From Devosia lacusdianchii (GTDB lineage Bacteria > Pseudomonadota > Alphaproteobacteria > Rhizobiales > Devosiaceae): DNA of 64,000 bases. The DNA is taken from contig NZ_CP092483.1 of the NCBI RefSeq assembly GCF_022429625.1, positions 4,017,501 through 4,081,500 on the forward strand. Reading direction: 5' to 3'. The position numbers and the translations under genes were made by a program. Below the pieces are notes generated by a model. That model did no database searches, was not told the origin of the DNA, and was given only the letters and a program-made list of their open reading frames with translations. This document shows positions 25,940 through 34,231 of this stretch, piece after piece (the stretch's first letter is position 1; every line of letters starts with the position of its first letter).

Positions 25940-26622
25940 CAGATGATCGACGTCCTGACCGTGCCAACGCCCTCGATCATGCCTTCGAGCACGTCGCCAC
26001 GCGCCACGGCGCCAACGCCGGCGGGAGTCCCGGTCATGATCAGGTCGCCGGCCCGCAGGGTGACGAACTGGGAAAGATAGGCGATGGTCTCGCTGACATT
26101 CCATATCTGGTCGCCCAGATCGCCGGTCTGGCGCACTGCGCCGTTGACCTCGAGCGCGATGACGCCCCTGGCAGGATGGCCGATGGCCTCCGCCGGCTCG
26201 ATCGTGCCGATCGGCGCCGACAGATCAAACCCCTTTGCCATGTCCCAGGGCCGTCCCGCTTTCTTGGCTTCGGCCTGCAGGTCGCGACGGGTCATGTCGA
26301 GGCCCGCGGCATAGCCATAGACATGCTCGAGAGCATCGGCCGCGGCAATGTCGCTGCCATCCTTGCCGATGGCCACGACCAATTCAATTTCATGGTGGAA
26401 ATCGCCGGTTTTGGGCGGATAGGGGATTGCCGCCCCACCCACCACCACCGCATCGGCCGGCTTGGTGAAAAAGAACGGCGGATCGCGCTCGTCATTGCCC
26501 ATCTCGCGGGCATGCTCGGCGTAGTTGCGGCCGACGCAGAACACGCGGCGAACGGCGAACAGCCCGCCGCGAGCGATCGGCACGGTCACTGGATTATGCG
26601 GCGCAAACAGGAAATCAGCCAC
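25939..26622 (-). CDS. Fumarylacetoacetate hydrolase family protein
   Basis: This 227-residue protein has the FAH fold of hydrolases, decarboxylases and isomerases: FCVGRNYAEHAREMG (29-42), the metal ligands E78 and E80 in HHEIELVVAIG, and D109 in GLDMTRRD. The C-terminal LRAGDLIMTGTPAGVG is typical. Family members act on 2-oxo or 1,3-diketo acids in catabolism; the exact substrate is not predictable. I prefer GTG 26622, preceded by GGAAG nine bases away, over an ATG 18 bases upstream. It overlaps the end of the aldo/keto reductase gene by eight bases. Confidence 0.88.
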   Translation of the reverse strand: MADFLFAPHNPVTVPIARGGLFAVRRVFCVGRNYAEHAREMGNDERDPPFFFTKPADAVVVGGAAIPYPPKTGDFHHEIELVVAIGKDGSDIAAADALEHVYGYAAGLDMTRRDLQAEAKKAGRPWDMAKGFDLSAPIGTIEPAEAIGHPARGVIALEVNGAVRQTGDLGDQIWNVSETIAYLSQFVTLRAGDLIMTGTPAGVGAVARGDVLEGMIEGVGTVRTSII

Positions 26623-27676
26623 GCTTGAAGTCTTCCACATAGGGGGTGAGCAGATCGCGGTCGGCCGGCCCCAGCCGGTCATTGGCGGTAAATGTCTGGT
26701 GCCAATAGGGATAGAGCAGCGGCGGCTGGCTCACCGCATTGAGCCGGGCGCGCTCCTCGTCGCTGAGCTTGAGCTCGGCGGCGGCCAGATTATCCCTAAA
26801 CTGCTCCTCGCTGCGCCCGCCGATAATCACCGACGTTACCCCCGGGCGGCCCAAAGCCCAGGCGAGCGCCACCTGTGCCCCCGACACACCCCGGCTGTCG
26901 GCGATGGCGACAATGACATCGACGATGTCATAGAGCTTGTCCCAGTCATTGACCGGTGGCTCGCGGAACCCGCCGACATGGCGGCCGGACTTCGGCCCGC
27001 CATCGCGGCGATACTTGCCCGACAATAGCCCACCAGCAAGCGGCGACCAGATGAGGATGCCGAGACCCTGATCCTGGCTGATCGGGATGAGTTCATATTC
27101 GGCTTCGCGCGAATGCAGCGTGTAGTGGATCTGCTGGCTGATAAACCGTTCGCCGTGGCGCGCGCCGGCCGCCTGCAACGCCTTCATGATGTGCCAGCCC
27201 GAATAGTTGGAGCAGCCGATATAGCGGACCTTGCCCTGCTTGATGAGCGTATCGAGCGCCTCCATCGTCTCCTCGATGGGCGTCATGCCATCCCATTCAT
27301 GCACCTGGTAGAGGTCGATGACGTCCGTCCTGAGCCGCTTGAGGCTGGCCTCTGCCTGCGCCACGATGTGGTGGCGGCTGAGGCCAATCTCATTGGGGCC
27401 CTCGCCCATCTTGAAGCGCACCTTGGTGGCCACGAGCGCCTTCTGCCGGCGGCCGTTCTCGCTGAGCGCGACGCCGATCATCTCCTCGGAGACGCCAGCA
27501 TTATAGACATTGGCGGTATCGAGCAGGTTGATCCCGGCATCGAGGCACAGATCGATCTGCCGCGTCGCGTCATCCTGCTCCGTGCGGCCGACTTTCTCGG
27601 AACCGCCAAAGGTCATCGTCCCCATGGTCAAGGTCGAGACCTTGAGACCCGAGCGGCCCAGATAGCGATATTCCAT
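26615..27676 (-). CDS. Aldo/keto reductase
   Basis: This 353-residue (beta/alpha)8 oxidoreductase has the full catalytic tetrad: D53 and Y58 (LLDTANVYNAG), K85 (VATKVRF) and H126 (YQVHEWD). The NADPH-binding C-terminal SVIIGGRSEEQFRDNL is also present. It resembles the YajO/IolS-type group of bacterial reductases for aldehydes and ketones. The ATG at 27676 is preceded by GAGGA six bases away; an in-frame ATG two codons earlier leaves no room for that site. It is the first gene of a run continuing with the FAH-family gene, the helicase and a transglutaminase. Confidence 0.92.
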   Translation of the reverse strand: MEYRYLGRSGLKVSTLTMGTMTFGGSEKVGRTEQDDATRQIDLCLDAGINLLDTANVYNAGVSEEMIGVALSENGRRQKALVATKVRFKMGEGPNEIGLSRHHIVAQAEASLKRLRTDVIDLYQVHEWDGMTPIEETMEALDTLIKQGKVRYIGCSNYSGWHIMKALQAAGARHGERFISQQIHYTLHSREAEYELIPISQDQGLGILIWSPLAGGLLSGKYRRDGGPKSGRHVGGFREPPVNDWDKLYDIVDVIVAIADSRGVSGAQVALAWALGRPGVTSVIIGGRSEEQFRDNLAAAELKLSDEERARLNAVSQPPLLYPYWHQTFTANDRLGPADRDLLTPYVEDFKRG

Positions 27677-27773
27677 CGGCATTCCTCGTTTGTTCCTGCC
27701 GCGATAGCGGTAAGGTGTGATGAGAGTCGGGTCAATGCGGATTGGTGAGCGCGCATGTCACCTCCTCCACAGT

Positions 27774-27855
27774 CGCTCCCACGGACTTGATCCGCGGGGT
27801 CTCTCGCCGCGCAGTGCGCATGGACAGTGACCCGCGGATCAAGTCCGCGGGAGCG
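27774..27855. repeat. Dispersed palindromic repeat, type C
   Basis: Arms at 27774-27800 and 27830-27855 are near-perfect inverted copies, each containing GGACTTGATCCGCGGG. They flank a roughly 29-base centre. It lies in the promoter-side gap between the divergent aldo/keto reductase and EamA exporter genes. Confidence 0.8.
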
Positions 27856-27939
27856 CCAGTGGGTGGATGGACTCTGTGCAAGGTGGCACCGGCTCTCGAA
27901 CACTGGTAAGCCACCCGCGTTCTTCCGAAAGCCCTTCCC

Positions 27940-28806
27940 TTGCGGCCCCAATCCGTCCTGTTCCCCGTCACACTGGTGACCTTCGGCATGGTCTGTACGC
28001 AGATCGGCGCCTCCCTCGCCAAGGGATTGTTCCCGCTTGTCGGTGCCGAGGGCGCCACCGCCCTGCGCCTGACCCTTGCCGCCCTTGTCCTGCTGATCGT
28101 CTTCCGGCCCTGGCGCCAGCGGCTCGATCGCGCACAAAGGCGCGCTGTGCTGCTCTATGGCGGCGTCATGGGGGTGATGAACCTGTTCTTTTATGCAGCG
28201 CTGGCGACCATTCCGCTCGGCATCGCCGTCGCGCTCGAATTCAGCGGTCCGCTGGCCGTGGCGCTGGCCGGTTCGCGCAAGCCGCTTGATTTTGCCTGGA
28301 TCGCGCTTGCGGTGGCCGGCCTGGCCCTGCTGCTCCCACTCGGGCAGACCGGCGGCGATGTCAGTATGATCGGCGTCCTTTTCGCCCTTGCTGCCGGCGT
28401 CTGCTGGGCCGGCTACATCATTTTCGGCCAGCGCGCCGGAACCGGCGGCGGCCCGCATATCACCGCGCTCGGCGTCGCCATTGCCGCCGCCATCGCGCTG
28501 CCATTTGGCGCCGCGACTGCCGGGTCCAAACTGCTCGACCCGGCCATTCTGCCTGTCGCACTCGGCGTGGCATTGCTCTCGAGCGCCATTCCCTACGCCC
28601 TCGACATGATCGCCCTGCCCCGCATGCCAGCCCGCATTTTCGGCATCCTGATGAGCGGCCAGCCGGCCCTCGGCGCGCTGGCAGGCTTTGTCATCCTGCA
28701 TGAAGCGCTCGATGCCTGGCAGCTGATCGGCATTGCCGCCGTCGTCCTCGCCTCGCTGGGTGCGACCGTCACCATCGCGCGCAATACGCCGCCGCCGGTG
28801 GCCTGA
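27940..28806 (+). CDS. EamA/RhtA-type amino acid or metabolite exporter
   Basis: This 288-residue protein has ten predicted membrane helices in two EamA repeats. The first repeat has LRLTLAALVLLIVFRPW, then FFYAALATIPLGIAVALEFSGPLAVAL, the signature of the RhtA (threonine/homoserine exporter) branch of the drug/metabolite transporters. The TTG at 27940 has only a weak ribosome site. It is kept because it preserves the start of helix 1; ATG 27988 would cut that helix. It stands alone between a palindromic repeat and the YCII gene. Confidence 0.85.
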   Translation: MRPQSVLFPVTLVTFGMVCTQIGASLAKGLFPLVGAEGATALRLTLAALVLLIVFRPWRQRLDRAQRRAVLLYGGVMGVMNLFFYAALATIPLGIAVALEFSGPLAVALAGSRKPLDFAWIALAVAGLALLLPLGQTGGDVSMIGVLFALAAGVCWAGYIIFGQRAGTGGGPHITALGVAIAAAIALPFGAATAGSKLLDPAILPVALGVALLSSAIPYALDMIALPRMPARIFGILMSGQPALGALAGFVILHEALDAWQLIGIAAVVLASLGATVTIARNTPPPVA

Positions 28807-28877
28807 GCAAAAATCCCTTCACCTGCTGTCTGTTTTGGGCATAGTCCCTCGTCATGTTTCTGACGAGGGATCTCGAA

Positions 28878-29252
28878 ATGCTGTATGCCGTCCTCTGCTA
28901 CAACGATGAAAACGCCGTCTCCGCCTGGACCCAGGAGGAAGACGACGCCTGCATGGTGCGCCTCGCCCAGGTCGAAGACGGCATGAAGGCCAAGGGCAAG
29001 ATGGGACCGGTCGCGCGCCTGTTGCCGACCACGTCGGCCACCACCCTGCGCAAGACCTCGGGCGAACCGCTGATCATCGACGGCCCCTTCGCCGAGACCA
29101 AGGAACAGTTCCTCGGTTTCTACATCGCCGATTGCGACTCGCTCGACGAGGCCATCGCCTTTGCCAAAGACCTGGCCAAGGCCAATCCCGGGCTCGGCGG
29201 CTATGAAATCCGCCCCCTTGCCCTTTACCATCCCAGCGAGATTGGTGGATGA
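28878..29252 (+). CDS. YCII/DGPF-domain protein
   Basis: This 124-residue protein opens with MLYAVLCYNDENAVSAWTQE and carries the hallmark DGPFAETKEQFLGFY (about residues 68-82) of the DGPF group of the YCII family, small ferredoxin-like-fold proteins. The ATG at 28878 follows GAGGGA at the right distance. Its TGA overlaps the start of the sigma-factor gene by four bases. This pairing is the known genomic signature of ECF42 sigma factors, whose activity or target set is linked to DGPF proteins. Confidence 0.9.
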   Translation: MLYAVLCYNDENAVSAWTQEEDDACMVRLAQVEDGMKAKGKMGPVARLLPTTSATTLRKTSGEPLIIDGPFAETKEQFLGFYIADCDSLDEAIAFAKDLAKANPGLGGYEIRPLALYHPSEIGG

Positions 29253-30517
29253 CAGACAATGCGTGGATAGCCGCAGCCCTGACAGCGGCCCGCCCCCAAG
29301 CGGTCAGTGCGCTGCTGCGCTATTTTCGCAACCTCGATACGGCGGAGGAGGCTTTTCAGGAAGCCAGCCTCCGCGCCATCAGGACCTGGCCCGACAAAGG
29401 GCCGCCGCGCGACACCGTCGCCTGGCTGATTTTCGTAGGCCGCAATTCCGGCGTCGATGCCCTGCGCAAGACACGCCACAACGTAGCCCTGCCGCCGGAA
29501 GACGTCCTGTCCGATACCGGCGATGCCGAGGCCGAGATGGCCGAGCGCCTCGATGGCGAACATTATCGCGACGATATCCTGCGCCTGCTCTTTGTCTGCT
29601 GCCATCCCGACCTGCCGGCCAACCAGCAGATCGCACTGGCGCTGCGCGTGGTCGCAGGCGTGCCGCTACGGCAGGTGGCGCGCGCCTTCCTGGTCAGCGA
29701 AACCGCCATGGAGCAGCGCTTGACCCGGGCCAAGGCGCGTATCGCAGCCCATACGGTGTCATTCGATCCGCCCGATGCCCATGCCCGGCTCGAACGCCTC
29801 GGCACGGTGGCGGTCATGCTCTATCTCGTCTTCAACGAAGGCTATTCGCGCGGCCACTCCGACCCCGCCGCGGCGCGGCTGTGCGAAGAAGCGATCCGGC
29901 TCACCCGGCTGCTGTTGCGGCTCTTCCCCACCGAGCCCGAAGTCATGGGTCTCTGCGCCCTCATGCTGCTGCAACATGCCCGTCACACCGCGCGCACCGA
30001 CGAGGCCGGACAGATCGTGCTGCTGGAAAACCAGAATCGCCGTTTGTGGAACGCCGCCATGATCGCCGAGGGTCGCGCTCTGGTCGAAAAGGCACTGCGG
30101 CATGGCACGGTCGGCACGTATCAGGTCCAGGCCGCCATCGCCGCCCAGCATGCGCGCGCCGACCATGCCGACGCCACCGATTGGGCGGCGATCGACCGCC
30201 TCTACCAGTCGCTTGAGGTCATCCAGCCCTCCCCCGTCGTGACCCTCAATCGAGCGGTCGCTGTGAGCAAATGGCGCGGCCCGGCTGCGGCGATGGCGCT
30301 GATCACTCCACTTGCCGGAGACCTCGATGGCTACTTCTATTTCCACGGTGTCAGGGGCGGATTGCTGCTGCAATTGGGCGATGACGCCGCCGCGCGCGAA
30401 GCGTTCAACCGGGCAATCGCGCTGGCCAGTACGCCAGCCGAGGCGGCCCATATCCGGGCCCATCTCGATCGGCTGGGTGACGTCCCCCGCCTCGCGGCGG
30501 CGATCGCCGTGCAATAA
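29249..30517 (+). CDS. ECF42-type RNA polymerase sigma factor with C-terminal extension
   Basis: This 422-residue protein is an extracytoplasmic-function sigma factor with region 2 at about 10-80 (YFRNLDTAEEAFQEASLRAI) and region 4 at about 120-175 (LPANQQIALALRVVAGVPLRQVARAFLVSETAMEQRLTRAK). A 240-residue helical, TPR-like extension follows (LFNEGYSRGHSDP..; VTLNRAVAVSKWRGPAAAM). That extension defines the ECF42 group, which lacks an anti-sigma factor and is thought to be controlled by the extension. It is translationally coupled to the YCII gene. A VOC-family gene follows and is a likely target or partner. Confidence 0.92.
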   Translation: MTDNAWIAAALTAARPQAVSALLRYFRNLDTAEEAFQEASLRAIRTWPDKGPPRDTVAWLIFVGRNSGVDALRKTRHNVALPPEDVLSDTGDAEAEMAERLDGEHYRDDILRLLFVCCHPDLPANQQIALALRVVAGVPLRQVARAFLVSETAMEQRLTRAKARIAAHTVSFDPPDAHARLERLGTVAVMLYLVFNEGYSRGHSDPAAARLCEEAIRLTRLLLRLFPTEPEVMGLCALMLLQHARHTARTDEAGQIVLLENQNRRLWNAAMIAEGRALVEKALRHGTVGTYQVQAAIAAQHARADHADATDWAAIDRLYQSLEVIQPSPVVTLNRAVAVSKWRGPAAAMALITPLAGDLDGYFYFHGVRGGLLLQLGDDAAAREAFNRAIALASTPAEAAHIRAHLDRLGDVPRLAAAIAVQ

Positions 30518-30590
30518 TTGCCAGCGACCTGTCGAACTGGCCAGCTCTCATTCGTCGTGATTGCATAACCCGCGCTCACAGGAGACCGCC

Positions 30591-30989
30591 ATGACTGACC
30601 AGCCCGCCACCAGTGGCCTTACGCCCTACGTCAATCTCAATGGCGTCGCCGATGCGATGGCTTTCTATGCCAAGGCATTTGGCGCCATCGAGCGGGCCCG
30701 CAACCAGATGGGCAGTGACAATCGCATCATCCACGGCCATGTCGAAATCAATGGCGCGCCGTTATTCCTGTCCGATTTCTATCCCGAGCACGGTTTCCCG
30801 GTCGTCACCCCGCAGGGCTACAACCTTCACCTGCAAGTCACCGACGCGCAAATGTGGTTCGACCGCGCCGTCGCCGCCGGCTGCACCGTGGTCATGCCGC
30901 TCAAGGTCGAATTCTGGGGTGATACATACGGCCAGCTCCGCGATCCCTATGGTGTGACCTGGGCCATTGGCCAGTCCAAGCAATCCTGA
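30591..30989 (+). CDS. VOC-family (PhnB-like) protein
   Basis: This 132-residue protein has the glyoxalase/bleomycin-resistance fold in its PhnB-like version: LTPYVNLNGVADAMAFYAKAFGAIE at the start, and FWGDTYGQLRDPYGVTWAIG at the end with the metal-binding glutamine/aspartate stretch partly kept. Such proteins include enzymes on small electrophiles and sequestering proteins; the substrate is unknown. ATG 30591 follows AGGAGA at eight bases. It lies 73 bases after the ECF42 gene, and VOC/PhnB genes are frequent neighbours of this sigma factor. Confidence 0.88.
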   Translation: MTDQPATSGLTPYVNLNGVADAMAFYAKAFGAIERARNQMGSDNRIIHGHVEINGAPLFLSDFYPEHGFPVVTPQGYNLHLQVTDAQMWFDRAVAAGCTVVMPLKVEFWGDTYGQLRDPYGVTWAIGQSKQS

Positions 30990-31048
30990 TCACTATCGAA
31001 CCCGCCGCCCCGGCGATATGGTCGCACCAATAGTATCTCGGAGGCGAT

Positions 31049-31795
31049 GTGGCTACCACGACGGACCTTCCTTACTACGACGGCCGGCCGGTCGACATCA
31101 GCCCGCTGGGCTGGCTGATCGTGCTGGTCTCGGGCGTCGTGGCCTTCGCAATGTTGATCGCGCTCCCCTTCCCGGCCTTCCCGCTCAATCTGGTGCCACC
31201 AATTGCCTTCACCGGACTGCCGCTGCTGGCCCTGGCGGCGGTAACCGGCGGCCGGCACACGGCTTTGTTCGGACACTTCGGGCCAAGGGAATTCGGCCTG
31301 GCCTTTGGCTTCGCCGTCCTGACGCTGGCAGTCTCGGCCGCTGTCGGCCTCACCCTTTCCTGGCTCGTGCCGCTGACCAGCAACCCGACCGCTGGGGTAC
31401 TTGCCAATATCGGCCCATTCGACCTGGTCGTATTCCTGGTCCGCACCTTCATCCAGCTGATCGGCGAAGAACTCCTGACCATCCTGCCGCTACTGGCTGT
31501 GCTCTGGCTCTGCGTGCACAAGTTCAACCTTTCCCGCCGGATCGGCCTGGTTATCGCAGTCATCGTCTCGACCCTGTCGTTCGCCGCCGTACATCTGCCG
31601 ACTTACAACTGGAACGTCCTCCAGTGTTTTGGCGGCATTGGCTCGGCGCGACTGGTGCTCACCGCAGCCTTCCTCGCCACCCGCAATCTGTGGGTCTCGG
31701 CTGGGGCCCATGTCATCAATGACTGGACCGAGTTCTTCCTGCCGGCCCTGCTGCAGAACCTGGCCGGCCATTCCCCGATAGACACCGCCGGCTAG
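31049..31795 (+). CDS. CPBP-family intramembrane protein (Rce1/YdiL-like)
   Basis: This 248-residue protein has about seven or eight membrane segments and the three CPBP motifs in order: a Glu-Glu pair in LIGEELLTILPLL (about residue 137), F-X3-H in SFAAVHLPTYNW (about 178) and HVIND (about 222). The usual EE-X3-R arginine is missing (EELLTIL), so the first motif is degenerate and protease activity is uncertain. Family members are intramembrane glutamic proteases, often involved in peptide maturation or immunity. GTG 31049 follows GGAG. It sits directly before the first CCTAAC repeat of the two-component cassette. Confidence 0.75.
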   Translation: MATTTDLPYYDGRPVDISPLGWLIVLVSGVVAFAMLIALPFPAFPLNLVPPIAFTGLPLLALAAVTGGRHTALFGHFGPREFGLAFGFAVLTLAVSAAVGLTLSWLVPLTSNPTAGVLANIGPFDLVVFLVRTFIQLIGEELLTILPLLAVLWLCVHKFNLSRRIGLVIAVIVSTLSFAAVHLPTYNWNVLQCFGGIGSARLVLTAAFLATRNLWVSAGAHVINDWTEFFLPALLQNLAGHSPIDTAG

Positions 31796-31812
31796 CCTAA
31801 CGCCGACCTAAC
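31796..31812 (+). promoter_or_regulatory. Direct repeat CCTAAC-N5-CCTAAC, candidate operator of the two-component system
   Basis: Two CCTAAC hexamers at 31796-31801 and 31807-31812 have an 11-base start-to-start distance, the usual spacing for tandem OmpR-family binding. They lie 58-74 bases before the response-regulator start. The same pair recurs at 33694-33710 before the efflux genes. Confidence 0.6.
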
Positions 31813-31869
31813 ACAGTATGGGCTACCCAGGGTTGCGGCGAGACAAAGCGAACGCGGTGGGAGCGACCT

Positions 31870-32526
31870 GTGCGCGTATTGGTAGTTGAGGATGAACGGC
31901 AGCTCGCGGATTCGATCGCCGAGGGATTGCGCCACCATGCCATCGCCGTCGACATCTCCTATGACGGCGAGGCCGGGCTCGAAAGGGCCAGCATCAACGA
32001 CTATGACGTCGTGATACTCGATCGCGATCTCCCCCTCCTTTCCGGCGACGAGGTCTGCGCCACCTTGGTTCGGTCGAAGCCGGAAACGAGAATCCTTATG
32101 CTCACGGCGGCGACCGCATTAGGTCAGCGCGTTGACGGGCTCGGGCTCGGCGCCGACGACTATCTGACCAAGCCGTTCTTCTTCGCCGAGCTCGTGGCGC
32201 GCGTGCAGGCACTGGCGCGCCGCGCTCGTCCGGCCACGCCCCCGATCCTTGAACGCGCCGGCATCCTCCTCGACAGCCATCGCCGCACCGTCATCCGCGA
32301 CAACCGCTCGGTCGACCTGTCGCGCAAGGAATTTGCCGTGCTTGAGGAGCTGATGCGCGCCGATGGCGGCGTCGTTTCCTCCGAGCAACTTCTGGAGAAG
32401 GCCTGGGACGAACAGATCGATCCCTTCACCAATGTCGTTCGCTTCACCATGATGATGGTCCGGCGCAAACTCGGCACCCCTGCGGTGATCGAGACCGTGC
32501 AAGGTGTGGGGTATCGCCTCAAATGA
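31870..32526 (+). CDS. OmpR/PhoB-family response regulator
   Basis: This 218-residue protein has a receiver domain (1-115) with the acidic pocket E7-D8 and phosphoryl-accepting D51 (VVILDRDLP), the conserved lysine in LTKPF, and a C-terminal winged helix (about 125-218; LDSHRRTVIRDNRSVDLSRKEFAVLEELM). It should bind tandem direct repeats as a dimer when phosphorylated by the adjacent kinase. The start is GTG 31870. The stop overlaps the kinase start by four bases. The CCTAAC pair upstream is its most likely operator, implying autoregulation. Confidence 0.94.
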   Translation: MRVLVVEDERQLADSIAEGLRHHAIAVDISYDGEAGLERASINDYDVVILDRDLPLLSGDEVCATLVRSKPETRILMLTAATALGQRVDGLGLGADDYLTKPFFFAELVARVQALARRARPATPPILERAGILLDSHRRTVIRDNRSVDLSRKEFAVLEELMRADGGVVSSEQLLEKAWDEQIDPFTNVVRFTMMMVRRKLGTPAVIETVQGVGYRLK

Positions 32527-33698
32527 AAGTACTTGGCTTTCCCTGGACCATCCGTACCCGCCTGACGCTGCTCTACGGCGGCGCTTTCTTCGTCGCCGGC
32601 GTCATTCTGAGCGGCATTCTGTACTTCTTCCTCGCCCAGGTGATCGAACGGCAATTCGTGTTCCGCCTGGATCCGCCATTGGGATCGCTGGCGGCTCCCG
32701 GCGGCGATATCGCCAATACGCTTCAGGTCGTTGACCTCGAAATCCGCCGGGCGCGCGAAGGCACGCTTCGCACCATGCTGATTGCTTCGACCGCCACTGT
32801 CGGCATGCTGACCATCGCCGCCGGCGGGATCGGATGGCTCTTGGCGGGGCAGGCGCTTCAGCCGCTGCGGAACATCACCGCCACCGCGCGTCGCGTCGCC
32901 GACCGCAGCCTGCATGAGCGGATTGCGCTGACCGGCCCCAGGGACGAAATCAAGGACCTTGCCGATACGCTCGACGCCATGTTCGAGCGGCTCGATCGCT
33001 CTTTCGACAGCCAGCGTCGCTTCGTGGCCAACGCCTCGCACGAGCTGCGCACCCCGCTCACCATCACCCGCACACTGATCGAGGTCGCCCTGCTTGATGC
33101 GGGGACTAACGACAAGGTCAGGCAGCTCGGCAACACCCTCCTCACCGTCAACCAGCGCCACGAAAAGCTTACCGATGGTCTTCTGACCCTGGCGAGCAGC
33201 GACCAGCGCACCGCCGACTTTCATCCCCTCGATCTTGGCGAGGTCGCCAGCCATGTCGCCGCCGAACTGCTGCCCCTCGCCGACAGGGTTTCTGTTCGTC
33301 TTGAGACCGACATCCGGCCGGCTATGGTGCTGGGCGATGCCTTCCTGATCGAGCGCCTGATCCAGAACCTGGTCGAGAACGCTATCCAGTACAATCTGCC
33401 TGAGAACGGCTGGGTCCGCGTTGAGACCATGGCGGAAGCCGACGGCATCACGCTCGTGGTGGAGAATACCGGCCCTATCGTGCCGGCATACGAAGTGCCC
33501 GGGCTGTTTGAGCCGTTCCGCCGCCTGGCCTCGACCGAGCGGCTGGCCACCTCCACTGGCGGCGCCTTCGTCCGTGGCGCCGGATTGGGCCTCTCGATCG
33601 TGCGCTCGATCGCCGAAGCTCACAGCGGCAGTGCCGAGGCCGCGCCGCGCCCAGCAGGCGGCCTTGTCGTTCGTGTTCGGATACCCGCGGCGCCCTAA
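32523..33698 (+). CDS. Sensor histidine kinase
   Basis: This 391-residue inner-membrane kinase has two membrane helices (about 15-40 and 85-110) enclosing a short periplasmic loop of some 45 residues, then a HAMP linker. The dimerisation domain carries the phospho-accepting H173 in NASHELRTPLT, and the ATPase domain has the N-box LIQNLVENAIQYN and a G-box GAGLGLSIV. With such a small periplasmic loop it may sense the envelope or a partner membrane protein rather than a large ligand. It is coupled to the response regulator and followed by the second CCTAAC pair. Confidence 0.94.
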   Translation: MKVLGFPWTIRTRLTLLYGGAFFVAGVILSGILYFFLAQVIERQFVFRLDPPLGSLAAPGGDIANTLQVVDLEIRRAREGTLRTMLIASTATVGMLTIAAGGIGWLLAGQALQPLRNITATARRVADRSLHERIALTGPRDEIKDLADTLDAMFERLDRSFDSQRRFVANASHELRTPLTITRTLIEVALLDAGTNDKVRQLGNTLLTVNQRHEKLTDGLLTLASSDQRTADFHPLDLGEVASHVAAELLPLADRVSVRLETDIRPAMVLGDAFLIERLIQNLVENAIQYNLPENGWVRVETMAEADGITLVVENTGPIVPAYEVPGLFEPFRRLASTERLATSTGGAFVRGAGLGLSIVRSIAEAHSGSAEAAPRPAGGLVVRVRIPAAP

Positions 33699-33710
33699 CG
33701 GCCGCCTAAC
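33694..33710 (+). promoter_or_regulatory. Second CCTAAC-N5-CCTAAC direct repeat, before the efflux genes
   Basis: CCTAAC at 33694-33699 and 33705-33710 repeats the arrangement found before the response-regulator gene, again with an 11-base period, and lies 45-61 bases before the next start codon. The first hexamer overlaps the kinase stop codon. It suggests a second, internal promoter for the efflux genes under the same regulator. Confidence 0.6.
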
Positions 33711-33754
33711 GCGCGGTTTCGTATCCCTCTCGCATCCCCAACGGAGATGCGACA

Positions 33755-34231
33755 ATGATCCCGTCAAAACACCTGTCCGTCCTGCATGCCGGCCTCATGC
33801 TTGCGGTCCTCGCCACCGGCTCGGCCGCCCATGCGCAGCCGGCCGATTCCGACGACGCCGCCCTCGCCTATGCCCAATGCATGCGGGACAATGGTTATGC
33901 CGAATTTCCGGACCCCACCCCCGGCAAGGGCATGCAATTCCTGATCAACCCCGAAACCGCACCACGCTTCCACAAGGCGGCCGCTGCGTGCCGCGATCTT
34001 GCCCCGGCAGGCCTGGGTAGTGAAGCCGCGACGCCCGAGCAATTGGACGCTCTGGTCAAGCTTTCGCAATGTGTCCGCGAGAACGGCTTGCCCGACTTTC
34101 CCGATCCGGGTCCCCAGGGCAGTTTCGACCTTGGGAGCACCGATATCGGCCCTGGCGATGCGCGCCTCGAAAAGGCGATGGCCGCCTGTGCTGAGCTGGC
34201 CGCAGGCAGCCGGATCGTTATCGGCGGATGA
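33755..34231 (+). CDS. Secreted protein with duplicated cysteine motif
   Basis: This 158-residue protein has a Sec signal peptide (LSVLHAGLMLAVLATGSAAHA) and two internal repeats. Each repeat has a motif of the form C-[MV]-R-[DE]-N-G-X-X-[ED]-F-P-D-P (CMRDNGYAEFPDP and CVRENGLPDFPDP) followed later by a second cysteine in AAC (AAACRDLA and MAACAELA). Four cysteines could form two disulfides. I know this motif from secreted proteins encoded beside peptidoglycan-binding-type adaptors and MacB-like ABC transporters, mostly in Actinobacteria; no function is established to my knowledge. Its TGA overlaps the adaptor gene by four bases. Confidence 0.8.
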   Translation: MIPSKHLSVLHAGLMLAVLATGSAAHAQPADSDDAALAYAQCMRDNGYAEFPDPTPGKGMQFLINPETAPRFHKAAAACRDLAPAGLGSEAATPEQLDALVKLSQCVRENGLPDFPDPGPQGSFDLGSTDIGPGDARLEKAMAACAELAAGSRIVIGG

